Shown in pieces: positions 24,710-37,704 of a DNA stretch of 64,000 bases. The stretch lies in assembly GCF_001625305.1 (NCBI RefSeq), contig NW_017803898.1:1591693-1655692 (forward strand), written 5' to 3'. Each line of letters opens with the position of its first letter. Within the stretch, counting starts at the first letter, position 1. The stretch comes from Branchiostoma belcheri (lineage: Eukaryota > Chordata > Leptocardii > Amphioxiformes > Branchiostomatidae). The position numbers and the translations under genes were made by a program. The notes beneath the pieces were generated by a model. It was not told where the DNA came from. It was given only the letters and a program-made list of their open reading frames with translations, and searched no databases.

Positions 24710-25091
24710 AGCGGAGGAGAACAGAGAAGGAATGAAAGGAATTAAGACAAGTGCCCCCCTTCCCTCGAAGCTAGCGCTGTTTTGACATGTGCTTGTCAGC
24801 ACGGGAATGAGTTTGGAACGTTTTGTGTAGGTGAAACAGAGACCCGCTACTTCTGGAGCGACCCTTTAATTGATAGACACTGAAGGACGGAATACACCAG
24901 GAGTGTACGGAGTCACTGAAAGGCATACCTTCTTTTCAGTTGGTTAAAACTATTAACCAATCAACCAATTAATTACTAGCTAGAAAAAGGTCCACTTATC
25001 AAAACTATGCAGCAAAAGGTTAATATTTACAAAGACTTTCAGGCCCAGATTTAACATTTGGTCAGAGAAGTGTCAAGACACCAGTGTACAC

Positions 25092-25277
25092 CAGCCTCCA
25101 TAGCATGCCAAAAACTGGGGGTTTGGGTCTTTGGGAGCTTTTATGTGCTACTTTCTGATTGCATATAGACAACATAGCCGGCCTGGTTGAATTACCCCCG
25201 TTTTTGGAACTGGGCTGATCAGAAAACAGCCGAAGACCACCAAACCCCCAGTTCTATAGGCCTGCTACGGAGGCTAA
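25092..25277. mobile_element. hAT-like MITE (family B) with 8-bp target duplication
   Basis: Flanked by perfect copies of GTGTACAC at 25084-25091 and 25278-25285. Termini CAGCCTCC and GGAGGCTA. Same internal sequence as the 20345 copy, in the opposite orientation. Confidence 0.88.
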
Positions 25278-25974
25278 GTGTACACAACTTGGAGCAATGT
25301 TCATAAAATCTTTATAAAATACAAAGTGACGTTAAGAATAAAAAAAGGCAGACTTCTTCCTCTCTATTTCCGAGGATCGAAAGCATGACACATCTAATTC
25401 ACGACTTAGTCGCGATAAATCGGTGATAAGAACAATATCACTTGACACTTACAGCGATATCTATAACCGTTGCCATAGTGATATCGATCGCAAACCAACA
25501 AGCCTTCGCAAACAGTTTACCAAATGACGTTGTACGTAATTAAGTGTGTCGTATTTTTCCGCTGTTCCTAGAATTCGCCAAGGCCGTTCTTTTATACCAA
25601 TAACATATAGACAAAAGACATATTTTTCAAGAGTGGTCCTGGTTAAATAATTGGGCTCTTGGCGAAAACAGTTCCTAGAAAGAAGGAAGTTAACAAGGAA
25701 ATAGTAATTGGCAATTCCACTTGTGCAACGCAAGGTCGGATATTGCAGCGGAAAGGGCAAACAAAGAACCCAAAGGAGTTGGTTAATACTAGGAAACAAA
25801 GATATAACCAGGCTGAACAGCGAATTAAGAAAAACCTTTAGACATCTGCTTGGATTTTTTTCGATTTCTGAGCACATTTTGGAGAGCAAAGATCTGCTAT
25901 TTTCAATATTTGTTGAGGGTTTTTTTATCAATAAATCAATTAGCTACTATTTATTTATACATAAAAATACTACT

Positions 25975-26640
25975 ATTACTTAAAATAAACTACTACAATT
26001 TATCAATAAAATACTACTACTACAATTTATGAATGAACTACTGCTACTACTCTGTACATAGGTTATATGAAGTCTGGCTCTATGCCAAGAGTATAGAAGG
26101 TAACTAGCAACGGTCAACTTTTCCCCACTCATAACAAAACTACTATTACTTGTAATTAAACTACGACAATTTATCAATGAAATACTACTACTGCAATTTA
26201 TGAATGAACTACCAGTACTACTACTCTGAACATAGGTTATCAGAAGTCTGGCTCTGTGCCAAGAGTATAGAAGGTAACTAGCAACGGTCAACTTTTCCCC
26301 ACTCATATCAAAACTACTATTACTTGTAAATAAACTACTACAATTTATCAATAAAATACTACTACTACAATTTATGAATGAACTACTACTACTACTCTGG
26401 ACATAGGTTATATGAAGTCTGGCTCTGTGCCAAGAGTACGGAAGGTAACTAGCAACGGTCAACTTTTCCCCACTCATAACAAAACTACTATTACTTGTAA
26501 ATAAACTACTATAATTTGTCAATGAAATGCTACTGCTACAATTTATGAATGGACTACTACTACTCGTTACATAGGTTATATGAAGTCTGGCTCTGTGCCA
26601 ACAATACGGAAGGTAACTAGAGGTCAACTGTTTCCCCACT
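25975..26640. repeat. Tandem repeat of about 170 bp, four copies
   Basis: GAAGTCTGGCTCT recurs at about 26069, 26243, 26414 and 26582, with ACTACTACT trinucleotide tracts and CAACGGTCAACTTTTCCCC between them. It creates a 219-residue Ser-rich minus-strand frame that is not a gene. Confidence 0.85.
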
Positions 26641-26885
26641 CATACACGTACTAATCCTCCAAGGAGAGACTCAAACCGAAAACAAGTCCTGAACAACACG
26701 GAAGCGTGCAGGACAGGAAAGGTGACTGAACAGGGAGGAATCACAGGAACAGACGAAGGAGATCAGACAAGTTCTTAGAACGAGAAATTCACACCGTCTT
26801 TTCCGTACAGATGTTGAGTGAAACATCCCTATATGTGTAGACCTTGACCGGTTATTTCAGGACAAATGTACATGTCCCCAAATAT

Positions 26886-28278
26886 GCAGTTTTTTGGGCT
26901 TGGAAACCCGATTTTTCAAAGCCAATATTCCAGTCATATAGCTACATACTGAGTTGATACCACACTATTTAATGTATATTGACCCCCATGGAGCAAAAAT
27001 TCTAACGGAAAATGGTTACTGGAAGGGCCCTTGGCTGATTTTTAGGGTCCCACCCAGAAAATAAAGGACTCATCATGGGGCTTGTTTCTGTAGTTTTAGA
27101 TGCCCAAAGTATGAAATACTAATTCAAATGTGCTAATGTGAAGCATTATGTGTCACTATCATAAAGATTGCCTTATTCAGAATGTTTCCAGTTTTGCTGC
27201 CTTGAAATCGCATTGGATGCCTTTAAAAAGTATAAGCGTACAAAATGGTTAGGCGCTAACAAGTTTCAGAAGCGGCCGGAAAGAGTAGAAATTGGCCAAA
27301 TAGACAGATAACATGCCAGGGGAGTTAGAACTCGACCAGAGTGGTAAATTGTACTTCCCTGGCATGTTATCTCTCTATCATATCAGCCCGCATAGGAAGG
27401 TTTTGTATCCCACCAATAGTCATTTTCAGTCAATGAAAATAACGGAATGGCTAGCAAAATATTTGCCCAGTGAATAAGTTACAAAACACTTAAAAACTGT
27501 TATATTCGTGACATCTGTACAACATTCCCACTGTTCTAAGATGGAAGCCGGATTGTGAATCTCTCACAAATAATCGGAACTGAATTTAATTTACGACATT
27601 TTACAACTTGAATCCAAAAAAAGGATGCACGAAATTATAGACAATTGAAACAAGGTAGAAATTCAGGAAATGACGTCAGCCTTCCTAAGTATAATTGTTC
27701 CAGTCTGAGTTTCTTTCGGGTCAGAGACAAGTTTAGAACGCGACTTTGACGTAAACCTCCCACATTCGGCTTCCAAAAAATAGCAACTTGGCCTGTGGGG
27801 GTTTTTACGCAAATACCAACACCCGAGCCTTTTTCCGTTGGCCCGCAGCCAAACGTGTGGTCGGAAATGCGAAATGTCAGACCGCAGCGTTTGCGTTAGC
27901 ATGCGATCATGACAGGGAGCTACTATCATATCCGGGACGCTAGAAAAGACAACAACTTAATCTAGTGCAGTTTTTAGGGCTTGGAAACCAGATTTTTCTA
28001 AGTTCAACAATGTCCCAATGTATATCGATATTCATGGCACAAAAATGCCTCAAATTCTGACGAAAAACGGTTACTGGAAGGACCTAGGCTGATTTTAGGG
28101 TACCACCCAGAAAATAAGGACTCATCTTGGGGCTTGTTTCTGCAGTTTTAAATGGCTTAAGTATGAAATACTGATTCAAGTGTGCTAATGTGGGACAGTA
28201 TGTGTCAATATCATACAGATTGCCTTATTCAGAATATCTCCAGTTTTGCTGCCCTGAAATTGGATTGGATGCCTTAAA
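26886..28278. repeat. Two direct copies of a ~330-bp dispersed repeat
   Basis: The copies at 26886-27228 and 27965-28278 share GGGCTTGGAAAC, ACGGTTACTGGAAGG-like, CCCACCCAGAAAATAAAGGA and ATTGCCTTATTCAGAAT. They end with the GCCCTGAAATTGGATTGGAT tail that also closes the units at 1767-3145. The 88-residue frame between them (27663-27929, minus) is unrecognised. Confidence 0.75.
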
Positions 28279-28445
28279 ACATCTGTACTAAGTTAGACTG
28301 ACGGCTGAAGATGTCTTGTTTTGGTTTGTCTCAGCTTCCCTTTGACGTCAAATGTGAACTTTTCTTTCCCAGGGTGCAGCGCGGAAGTAGTGAATAATTG
28401 GCGGTTACACTGGTCTGGTTTTGTTAGGAAATCGTCCAATGATCT

Positions 28446-28758
28446 AGCTGCTACCAGGCTTCAGAGATAGCTGGAGAGAGTAGAAATCGGCCTAAAAAGA
28501 GGATTTACTAGAGGAGTTGGCCGGCCAGAGAGGGTCCATTTGCCTGTACTGTTTATTCAGCCTGCAAAGGAGTCTGGTGGAGAGTAGCCTCTACCAGGCT
28601 TCAGAGGTGGCTGGAAAGAGCAGAAATTGGCTAAATAGACAGATATTATAAACATGCCAGGGAGTTAGTCCGCTAGAGTGTACAGTTAGCATGTTATCTG
28701 TCTATTTGGGCCACTTTCTACTCTTTTCAGCCGCCTCCCGAAGCCTGGTAGAGGCTAC
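28446..28758. mobile_element. Family A MITE copies (one half, one full palindrome)
   Basis: A left half begins at about 28449; a fuller copy runs from AGCCTCTACCAGGCTTCAGA at 28587 to GAAGCCTGGTAGAGGCTA at 28741-28758. Confidence 0.75.
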
Positions 28759-29590
28759 CAGTGACCAGTTATGACTCAATTCGTTCAAGAGAGACATAAA
28801 CTGCAAACAGACTTGTAACTTTCCTGAGCAGGTTTGAAGACGTATTTTCCTGATTATATGTAAGTAAAACAAGTAAAAACTCACTAATTTCAAAAGGCTT
28901 ACACACTGTTTTTGCTATCATACATATATATCTAACTCTATTATTTAAGACTCCTATCTTCGCTGTAGAAAACATGCAAAAAGACGCATTATAACATAGA
29001 CATGTCGCTGTTTTAGAATATAATTAAATAATCATTTCACAGTAACTGTAGGAAAATCAACATCCGTTTCTGACTCTGTATATTCATTCTTTCCATGAAA
29101 ATGTGAATTTCTAATAAACTCACACTTTTGAAGAGAGGAAATCATTTTTGTTCATTTTGCAAGATTTAAAGCAGCGAGTAGTTGTGTTTTGTTCCTTTAT
29201 CAAAAAGACTTCTAAAGACTGAAAGAAATAATGCATAACTCTATGAGACGTATTAATTCCGTGTACATCAAACATTATTACATCGCTTGGAACGCAAATG
29301 AATGAATGAATGTGGGCGGAGGCATCCATTCATTCATATTTTTTTATCAATGAATTGCATAACTACACTACGTATTCCAAGGTAATATAGACGTAACCTA
29401 CAAATGTGCTTTCGTACGATGCCAAAATATCTAACGTTTTCGGGTTTTGTTTCGCCAGGTTTAACCATTATTTTAACCAGTTATTGTTATAAATTGCAAT
29501 ATTGGTAAATAGTTAATGCATCTTTTTATGTAAAATACCGTTTGTTTGTAGTACATTGTTTTTAAAATCTGTTTGTAAATTGGACGTAAT

Positions 29591-29860
29591 TTAGTGGTTT
29601 CGCTGCTATGTTCAATACAGTAATCTTGAATCTGAATCTGAAATCTTTTACAGTACGTTTCTGTAAGAAAAAAGTGTGAAAATGATTTTACAAGAAAATA
29701 TCGGTTTTTGTTCAACATTTTCGCTATAAATTAATTAATTAATATAGTGATTTCACTGCTATGTTCAATAAAATGATATTGAATCTGAAATCTTTTACAG
29801 TACGTTAAAGTGTGAAAATTACATTACAAGAAAATATCGGTTTTTGTTGAACGTTTTGTT
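29591..29860. repeat. Tandem duplication (about 150 bp)
   Basis: CTGCTATGTTCAATA, GAATCTGAAATCTTTTACAG and AAGAAAATATCGGTTTTTGT occur twice in the same order. Confidence 0.75.
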
Positions 29861-30172
29861 CACTGAAATTACGTGCCCAACGTGTGGGGACATGCGTAGG
29901 CCGGCCGTCGGTAATTTCCGGTCGCTCCGAAAAAGCAATCGGGCACGCTCGGAATTAGTCGGAAGCGCTTCCGAGCGGCCGACCTTCTTGTGAGATTGGT
30001 TTAGAGGCGGAGCTTCAGGCACGAATCTTATTCAGCGTCTGTGACGTGTTGGAATGGAGACATCTAAAAACACCGGGCGTTTGATAGACAGACGGGGTTA
30101 GAATAACATCCAGGTCGCGCTTTGTGATGATGGCTGAGTCTTAAAACAAGCGAAAGCACGTGGGCTTTTCTC

Positions 30173-30415
30173 TGCGAAGAATTTCATACTTGTATGCCTG
30201 TGCAAAGACAGTTCTTTCATATATTAGTAGCAGATATGAGGAAAATATTACCTCTATGCCTTACATGATCTACAATGGAAAACACAACATTTTGCTGGAA
30301 GTAAGGACTATAGTCTTGTCTTTTTCCGAAGAATTTTAGAGCTGTATGCCTTGGTAAAGACAGTTCTTTCATATAGCAGGTATGAGTAAAATATGACCAA
30401 TATGCCTTACACATA
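30173..30415. repeat. Tandem duplication (about 155 bp)
   Basis: AAAGACAGTTCTTTCATATA and the following ATGAG-AAAATAT-TATGCCTTACA words occur twice. No gene seen. Confidence 0.65.
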
Positions 30416-31748
30416 TCTGTTAACTGTATAGCTTATAATTTTTGTTGAGACCTGTACCTACTCCAGTGTGGCAAAATGTTTTTTATACATTAAAATTCAT
30501 TGTACAATGATAGCAAGAAAAACAACATTTTGCTGTAAGCAAGGGCATTTTTCTAAATTATTTACTTGTACTATCATTGAATCCTTGGTACAGGTATAAA
30601 GATTGATGTTTTTGGCACATCGCTGTTTTTATATAGACGTTCCATTTTTGGTTTTTGATTATGTTCATGGTACTCTGGTACTCCAGTATTATAATTGAAT
30701 CCTTGATACAGCTACAGTTTAATGTTTCTAGCACAATGACGTTTTTTTATAGCCTCGTCATTTCCAGTGCTTTATCTGTTTGATTATGTTGGCCGGAAAG
30801 CGAGAGAAGAAAAGTAATCTGCGTCTGGCCAGAGTTACCTCACATGAGAATAGAAAGTGTGCTAGCCGGGTCAGGGGTTTACGGGCTACAAATGACTGGC
30901 CTAGTGTACGAGACGGCAGCTAGTCGCCGAGGTTGAAATTTTGAGAAAGGTAAAAAAAAATTAAGAAATGACGAGGTACAAACCTGTAGAAGGAAAAAAA
31001 ATTGAGGTAAGACATTTTTGGTGGCTTTTTCTTACAGTACGTATCAAATTTGGAAGACAATATCATTGACAGGTAGGGTAGGTATCAATGACTGGGCAGT
31101 ATCTAATATGTTGCGCTGGCGAAAAAAAAATACAGTACAAAAAAAGAAAGACAGAAAAGTTAGGGGGGTGGTAAAAAAAGAAGTATTTGTAGTATTCTGT
31201 ACCAGTTATCAATCATGACTAATTTAATAAGGAGGCTTTTTGTATTTCTGCTGAGTACTGTGACATCGTATGTCTATAAACTGGTACATGTAGTAAAAAC
31301 CGAATGACACCTAACAACACGATATCATCTACCATGAGACTAGGTCTTGGGGCATTTTTTCTTCTTTTCTTTTATGAAGCTTTAATAAAGACCAGCTTCA
31401 GTCCACTCGTGTTTTGTGGCACCGAGAGACGGCAAATAAACAGACAGACAAAAGCAGCAACAAAATAGCAACATTACCTGCGCTTCTTAAACATGCTGAC
31501 GTCATAAGATGCTTACCTGAAGGTCCCTTAAGGAGCCTAGTGAAAGTGGAATGTGTTGGGCCAAAGGATTAGAAGTACTGAGTGCCTGGATACAGTAACA
31601 TACTGTAACAGGTGTCCACAACAAACTTTAAACACAAACCTGCACGGGTCCTTCCAAGTCAAGACCTTTTTTCTTAGTCTCCAAGCAGATTGTGCGGGGC
31701 AAGGGTAGTCTGTATTGCTCTCCTGTAACCATTGGCCGGCTAGTTAGT

Positions 31749-31950
31749 CTAGACTCTACCAGGCTTCGGAGGCGACTGGAAAGGGTAGAAAATGACCAGA
31801 AAAACCGATTACATGCCAGGGGAGTTGGTCTAGCCTCTATCAGGCTTCAAAGGCGACTGGAAAGAGTAGATATTGGTCAAAAAGAAAGATAACATGCCGG
31901 GGAGTTAGTCTAGCCTCTACCAAGCTTCAGAGGGGGCAGGAAAGAGTGCT
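31749..31950. repeat. Family A half-elements in tandem
   Basis: Left halves at about 31750, 31831 and 31911, head to tail, with no closing inverted end. Confidence 0.7.
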
Positions 31951-32031
31951 TAGATACAGTAACATACAGTAAGAGGTGTCCACAACAAACTTTAAATACT
32001 AACCTGCACGGGTACAGCCAAGGGAAAACCG

Positions 32032-32231
32032 TAGCCTCCGTAGCAGGCTTATAGAACTGGGGGTTTGGTGGTCTTCGGCTGTTTTCTGATTAGCCCAGTT
32101 AAAAAAAAAACGGGGGTAATTCAACCAGGCCGGCTATGTTGTCTACATGCAATCAGAAAATAGCACATAAAAGCTCCCAAAGACCATGAGACCATGAAGG
32201 CCCCCAGTTTTTGGCATGCTACGGAGGCTAA
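32032..32231. mobile_element. hAT-like MITE (family B) with 8-bp target duplication
   Basis: Flanked by GAAAACCG (32024-32031) and GAAGACCG (32232-32239), one mismatch. Termini TAGCCTCC and GGAGGCTA. Confidence 0.82.
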
Positions 32232-32865
32232 GAAGACCGTACCTTTTTCTAAGTCTCCGAGCAGATTCAGTGGGGCAAGGGGAGTCTATATTGACCGCAT
32301 GTATCCATTGGCCGCCTCCGTTTTTCTTGTAAAATCGTAATGACCACTGAAAAAAGGACAGGTGGAAAATGACATCTTTTTTTAATGATACTAGTAGTCT
32401 TCCCACGCACCCAGACCTATTTTTCTTTCTTTTTCTCGCACAGTCTTCCTACACATAGAGACAGTTGCCCCTGCTAAATGATACATTAAAGTTGTTAAAA
32501 TGAATGAAAGAATAAAAGAATGAACGAGTGAAAGGGAATTTTGAACACTCACATGCCAATACCATTGTCTCTCTCTGTTCCTTTTACTTGCAATTACATT
32601 CAGGCAAAAATTTGCAATAAAATTCATTACTACGTACTATGATTTGATTGAATTAAAAATCAAATTTTATCAAAAGTCATGGGCGGAAATAACGCATTTC
32701 CATTAATGAAAATTTTCAGACAGTTGACAAAAAGTTGTGGTTTTTCTTACGTGCAGTTGTTTTGTTTTTTTCTCTCCATGTGAGTGTGGGCGGAGTGATA
32801 TAACCGCAGGTGGGTGATGAGACGTTGTTGTTCACATGTTCTGTACGTGCGCCAGGAGTGTAGGA

Positions 32866-33395
32866 GGAACTTCTAAAAAAACAGTTACTCAAGCAACTGG
32901 ATATGATTTTGGAGACTGTCAGACGTTTCAGGTAGCTTCCAGTTCCACTACTGTTCGCCAGTGACACTAGAGACGTGCAGAGGAAATACAGGTTTAAAGG
33001 CATTGGTTAATAGATATTTATTGATATATCAATACTTCGTGCTTATAAACCTGATTTTCTCCTCTGGTCTCTAGTGTCACCGACGAAAGGTAGTGGATGC
33101 TACCTGAAACGTCTGACCGTTTCCAAAATCATCTCCAGTTGCTTGAGTAACTGTTTTTTGGAGTATCTTACATTATTACCTGGATGTCTAACCTTCACCG
33201 ACGCATTGATTGATACATATCGATAGATATTTATTGATATATATGTATATTATAAATCTGCCTTTCTGGCAGTCTCTAGTGTCACTAAAGGTAGTGGATG
33301 CTGCCTGAAACGTATGATCGTTTCCAAAATCATATCCAGTTGCTTGAGTACCTGTTTTTTGGCGTATCTTATTTCCTGGATGTCTAACCTTCATC
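32866..33395. mobile_element. Family C palindromic MITE copies (three arms)
   Basis: Built on ACTCAAGCAACTGGATATG, TTTCCAAAATCATATCC and ACGTTTCAGGTAG. One arm at 32880-32960 faces inverted arms at 33060-33205 and 33268-33395. The outer ends carry a GATGTCTAACCTTCA motif. Other copies lie at 11157-11220 and 48160-48350. Confidence 0.75.
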
Positions 33396-33522
33396 TAGTC
33401 TCTACCAGACTCCTTTGCAGGCTGAATAAATAGTAGAAATTGACATAAAAGGGGGATATCATTGGCCAGAGACCGGTTTCTTCTATTTATTCAGCCTGCA
33501 AAGGAGTCAGGTGGAGACTAAC
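33396..33522. mobile_element. Short palindromic MITE (family A relative)
   Basis: AGTCTCTACCAGACTCCTTT at the left is inverted at the right (AAAGGAGTCAGGTGGAGACT). It is inserted directly against the family C copy. Same type as the outer element at 9550-9945. Confidence 0.8.
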
Positions 33523-33909
33523 CTTCACCGACGTACGTAGGAGTAACTCCGTGTGTGTTGCGGTGTGGGGAGGGGGGCGTCTGACACCCCCTCATTGTCC
33601 CTACATGTCGCACGCAATGTTAATGTTTATCAAAACGAACACCTGGATGAACACAAGAAAACAACAACACCCCACATCGGATAAAAGTCATACAATCAAA
33701 GGTTGGAATACTCCCACACCTACTTGTTAAAGGCGGTGCGCATCACCGTTTCTATGGCCCTTGGGCCACTCAGAGCCACTGAGATACTAGTACAATAATT
33801 AAAACAAATTTAAAAAAAAATCCTTTGTGTTTTGCTGACTGCCAGCTACATAATCTCCAAGTAAGCTTTTTTTGTTGGCTACCAGACAGTGTCAAAGTTA
33901 GCGACTCCC

Positions 33910-34065
33910 CTGGCATGTTATCTTTCTATTTGACAAATTTCTACTCTTTCCAGCCGCCTCTGAAGCCTGGTAGAGGGTAAACTAACTCCCCTGGCATGTT
34001 ATATTGTCTATTTGGCCAATTTCTACTCTTTCTAGTCGCCTCTGAAGCCTAACAGAGGCTAACGT
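33910..34065. repeat. Two family A right halves in tandem
   Basis: CTCCCCTGGCATGTTAT to GAAGCCTGGTAGAGG, repeated twice (33905-33977 and 33985-34062). Confidence 0.7.
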
Positions 34066-34975
34066 AAGGCCTCAGAAAGCGGAGTTATGCCGGAAGCAAA
34101 AAGGACCCCCTAGATATTCAAAGACACACGACTACCGGAAAACCACAGGCAAAACGTTTAAAATTCTCTAAAAACCATCTTCAAACAAAAACCCACGCTT
34201 CCACGGTGGAGCTTCCATGTTTCGGTTAGCGTAGTCTGGTGGAGACTGCTATTTTTTCAGAGTCCCAAGAAGTCCGGTAGAGGCTACGTAAGAGTAGACA
34301 GATAGCATGCCAGGAGAATTAGTCCGTTGAAGGAATTTACAGATTGACAAACTGTACTCCTTTAGTGGACCAACTCCCTTGGCATCCTATCTTTCTACTA
34401 GTTAGCTAATTTCTCTATCTTTCCAACTGCCTCTGAAGCCTGGTAGAGGCTAGCGGAGTTATGCCGGAAGTGAAAAAAGGACCCCCTAGATATTCAAAGA
34501 CACACGACTACCGGAAAACCACAGGCAAAACGTTTAAAATTCTTTAAAAACCATCTTCAAACAAAACTGCATGCTTCCATGGTGGAGCTTCCATGTTTCG
34601 GTTAGCGTAGTCTGGTGGAGACTGCTATTTTTTCAGCGTCCCAAGAAGTCCGGTAGAGGCTACGTAAGAGTAGACAGATACTTAGCATGGCAGGAAAGTT
34701 AGTCTACTAAAGGAATTTACAAATTGTCAAACTGTACTTCTTTAGTGGACCAACTCCCCTGGCATGTCATCTGTTTATTTGGCTAATTTCTGTCTTTCCA
34801 ACTGCCTCTGAAGCCTGGTAGAGGCTAACGGAGTTATACCGGAGGTGAAAAAAAGGACCCCCTAGATATTCAAAGACACACGACGACCGGAAAACCACAG
34901 GCAAAGCGTTTAAAATTCTTTAAAAACCATCTTCAAACAAAACTGCACGCTTCCACGGTGGCGGGACGGACGGGG
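34066..34975. repeat. Tandem repeat of about 373 bp containing a MITE
   Basis: CGGAGTTATGCCGGAA recurs at about 34081 and 34454 and, slightly changed, at 34829. Units hold CAAAGACACACGACTACCGG, a GTGGAGCTTCCATGTTTCGG run and a family A MITE. The MITE was therefore copied with the unit. Confidence 0.85.
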
Positions 34976-35141
34976 AAGAATGCGGAATCACGACGGACGG
35001 GAGTTTCCGTGCGTCGTGTTTCACCAAACCTCCTTGGTTTCACTAACACAAGACAAGTCCGCAGGGGGGACCGACGTGTGAAAAGGTATGCACCTTCATC
35101 ATCAAGTAAAGATATTTGAAAGATAAAGGAAAGGCAATGGG

Positions 35142-35392
35142 CATAGCCTCTACCAGGCACCGCGGATCGCTGGAAAAATAGTAGAAATTGGCCGAAATAA
35201 AGGGATAGTATACCACAGAAGATCCCGGGCCATAGAAGACCCACGGATCTTAGCTTTCGGGGCATGATTTTGCGAATAAAGTTACATTGTATAAGTTGTC
35301 TATGGCCCGGGATCTTCTCTGGTATATTATCCCTTTATTTCTGCCAATTTCTACTATTTTTCCAGCGATCCACGGTGCCTGGTAGAGGCTAC
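35142..35392. mobile_element. Palindromic family A variant, about 250 bp
   Basis: The left arm from TAGCCTCTACCAGGCACCG to GATCCCGGGCCATAGA is repeated inverted at 35302-35392. The loop holds about 60 bp. Confidence 0.88.
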
Positions 35393-35834
35393 AATGGACA
35401 GAGAAAGAGGTATTGGAACGTGTTAAAAGCTATGCACCTTACTCATCACAAGGCAGATATTTGAAAGATAAAGGAAAGACGGAGAGACACGTACTGGAAT
35501 GTGTTTCCTGTGTGTGAGTGTGGTGTTGACGTAAAGCTGCTGTACTCACCATTGTCTTGATAACAAAGTGGCCAACCCGAAAGTAGACAATAGATAAACA
35601 GGCGTGAAGCGCTTTTTCTGACTCAATGTCAATACATGTATATAAATTGATGGAGAGAGGGGAGAGGGGGTCGAGAGAGGTCATTTGTGTGTTAGAAAGA
35701 GATATTCACTTTTTCCACACAATTCGGAAATGTCCAACTTTTAATGACCACAATTCTGACAGTATCAAGTTTTCCGAGTTTTTCCACAGTGCAGATAGCT
35801 TATGATAAAAAAAAAGGGACATATATAGATAGAC

Positions 35835-35987
35835 TTGCTAGCTAGCTAGCTAGGTACGTCGTATCTAGCTAGCTAGCTAGCAAGCCTATAACATAGATAG
35901 CTAGATAGGCTAATAAGCTAGCTAGGCTAGATAGATCGACGGCTTCGATAGATTGCTACATAGACTAAATAGATTACTTGATAGACT

Positions 35988-36032
<45 letters not shown>

Positions 36033-36044
36033 AAAGATAGAAGA

Positions 36045-36080
<36 letters not shown>

Positions 36081-36100
36081 AAAGATAGAAGAATAGATAG
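35835..36100. repeat. GCTA and GATA microsatellites
   Basis: (GCTA)n words at 35838-35930 grade into (GATA)n at 35985-36090. Confidence 0.95.
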
Positions 36101-36921
36101 AGAAATGAAAACTTTCAGGTGACTTCCTGAACGGGGTAACTACAATGTTCCCTGCCTTCCAATATTTATAGATAAATAGATAGACTAATATAGATACTCA
36201 AGTAGATGGATAGAGAAATATATATATATTGCTGCTACTAAAACGTTACAATTCCCCTCCCAACCTCTGCTAGTAGCCCCCCTCCCCCTTCCGGCGGTCC
36301 TGACAAGCGGGGCCACCCGTAACCACGATGTGTGAGGTAACCGCAGGGCGACGACAGACCCACCGTCACAGACACAACCCAAACACGAAACCGAACACAA
36401 CCCAAGCCGACCCATTCAGAAAAAATAACGGCCAAGTGCACGTGCGCTTTGATCCCAAAACCGCAAATCTGTGTAATTCGGTCTGAACCATTTAGTCATC
36501 CGCTCGCAAGCTAACAGGGGCGGAGCAGAAATATAGTACCTCCATGGCGAGCTTTGAAACGGTGTCAAGTTGCCTCTGTGAGCAATTTTAGCGTTTAGTC
36601 GTTTGTAATTAAGTTTCTCTTTTCTTCCTCAATAATGTTACATCCTTCGGAAGCGAAGAGGAAGAGGAGGAAGCAAGGGAATTTGGGAAAAAGGAATGGC
36701 GGGGAGGGTCTCACAAAGTCCGGCTCTTGTCTGTCAGATGTCCGTCTCACTTTTGTCTCACGTTTTTGATCGTCTGAATATTTCTGGGCGCGCTTTGATC
36801 AACAGTGAGTCGACATGGCCGACATATCTGCCACCACGCCACGTGCTGCACCGGGGAGTTAGGAAGCGAGTCTTTCAACAACTTTGACAGCCGAGCTAGT
36901 TAGGGACCCCTTTCCGTATAG

Positions 36922-37222
36922 CTAGCCTCCACCAGGCTTCAGAGGCGGCTGGAAAGAGTAGACTGGTCAGATAGACAGATGACATGTCAGGGGAGTTAGT
37001 TCAGCCTCTACCAGGCTTCAGAAGCGGCTGGAAAGAGTAGAAATTGGCCAAAAAGACTTTAACCTAGCCTCTACCAGGGACTAGAGGTGACTGGAAAGAG
37101 TAGAATTTGGCCAAATAGACAGATAACATGCCAGGGGAGTTAGCCCGCTAAAGAAGAACAGTTTGCCTCTTTGGCCAATTTTACTTTTTTTTTTCAGCCA
37201 CATCTGAAGCCTGGTAGAGGCC
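36922..37222. mobile_element. Family A MITE cluster
   Basis: Left halves at 36922, 37002 and 37066, closed by one inverted end at 37206-37222. Confidence 0.75.
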
Positions 37223-37498
37223 AGCTTTAGCCAACATGCAATCAAGAATACTGAGGGATATTTGCCCTTGCTTCTGTTCTGTCCCAAAGGTCGTCTTTTT
37301 TTCAAAGAAACGATAATACAAAGGAAAGGACGAAGACAAGGTGACCGCCTACTCAAGTTGTGCACAACTTATATTCTAGCCGCCACTTGTACATTGAAAA
37401 CGAAATGATTGACAAGTCACTAAAAACAATGCACATAAAAGCAATATTAAACTTTGATGAACATGAGTCCACCCCCACCCACACTGGAAAAAGAACAC

Positions 37499-37704
37499 GT
37501 AGCCTCTACCAGGCGTCGGGAGGCGGCTGAAAAGAGTAGAAATCGGACAAATAGAGAGATAACATGCCTGGGGAATTGGTCCGCTCTAGAGTACAGTTTG
37601 ACGCTCCCTACTCTAGAGCTGACCAACTCCTCCGGCATGTTATCTCTCTATTTGGCCGATTTCTACTCTTTCCAACCGCCTCCCGAAGCCTGGTAGAGGC
37701 TAAA
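37499..37704. mobile_element. Complete palindromic family A MITE
   Basis: TAGCCTCTACCAGGCGTCGG at the left matches inverted CCGAAGCCTGGTAGAGGCTA at the right; the arms pair almost fully, with the centre near 37600. It has no coding capacity. Confidence 0.9.

Noticed and set aside
25980-26639. 219-residue minus-strand Ser-rich frame
   Set aside because: It is a read-through of a 170-bp tandem repeat with ACT tracts.
27663-27929. 88-residue minus-strand frame between two direct repeats
   Set aside because: No recognisable domain, no flanking exons, and it sits in repeat-rich DNA; could be a fragment of an unknown element.
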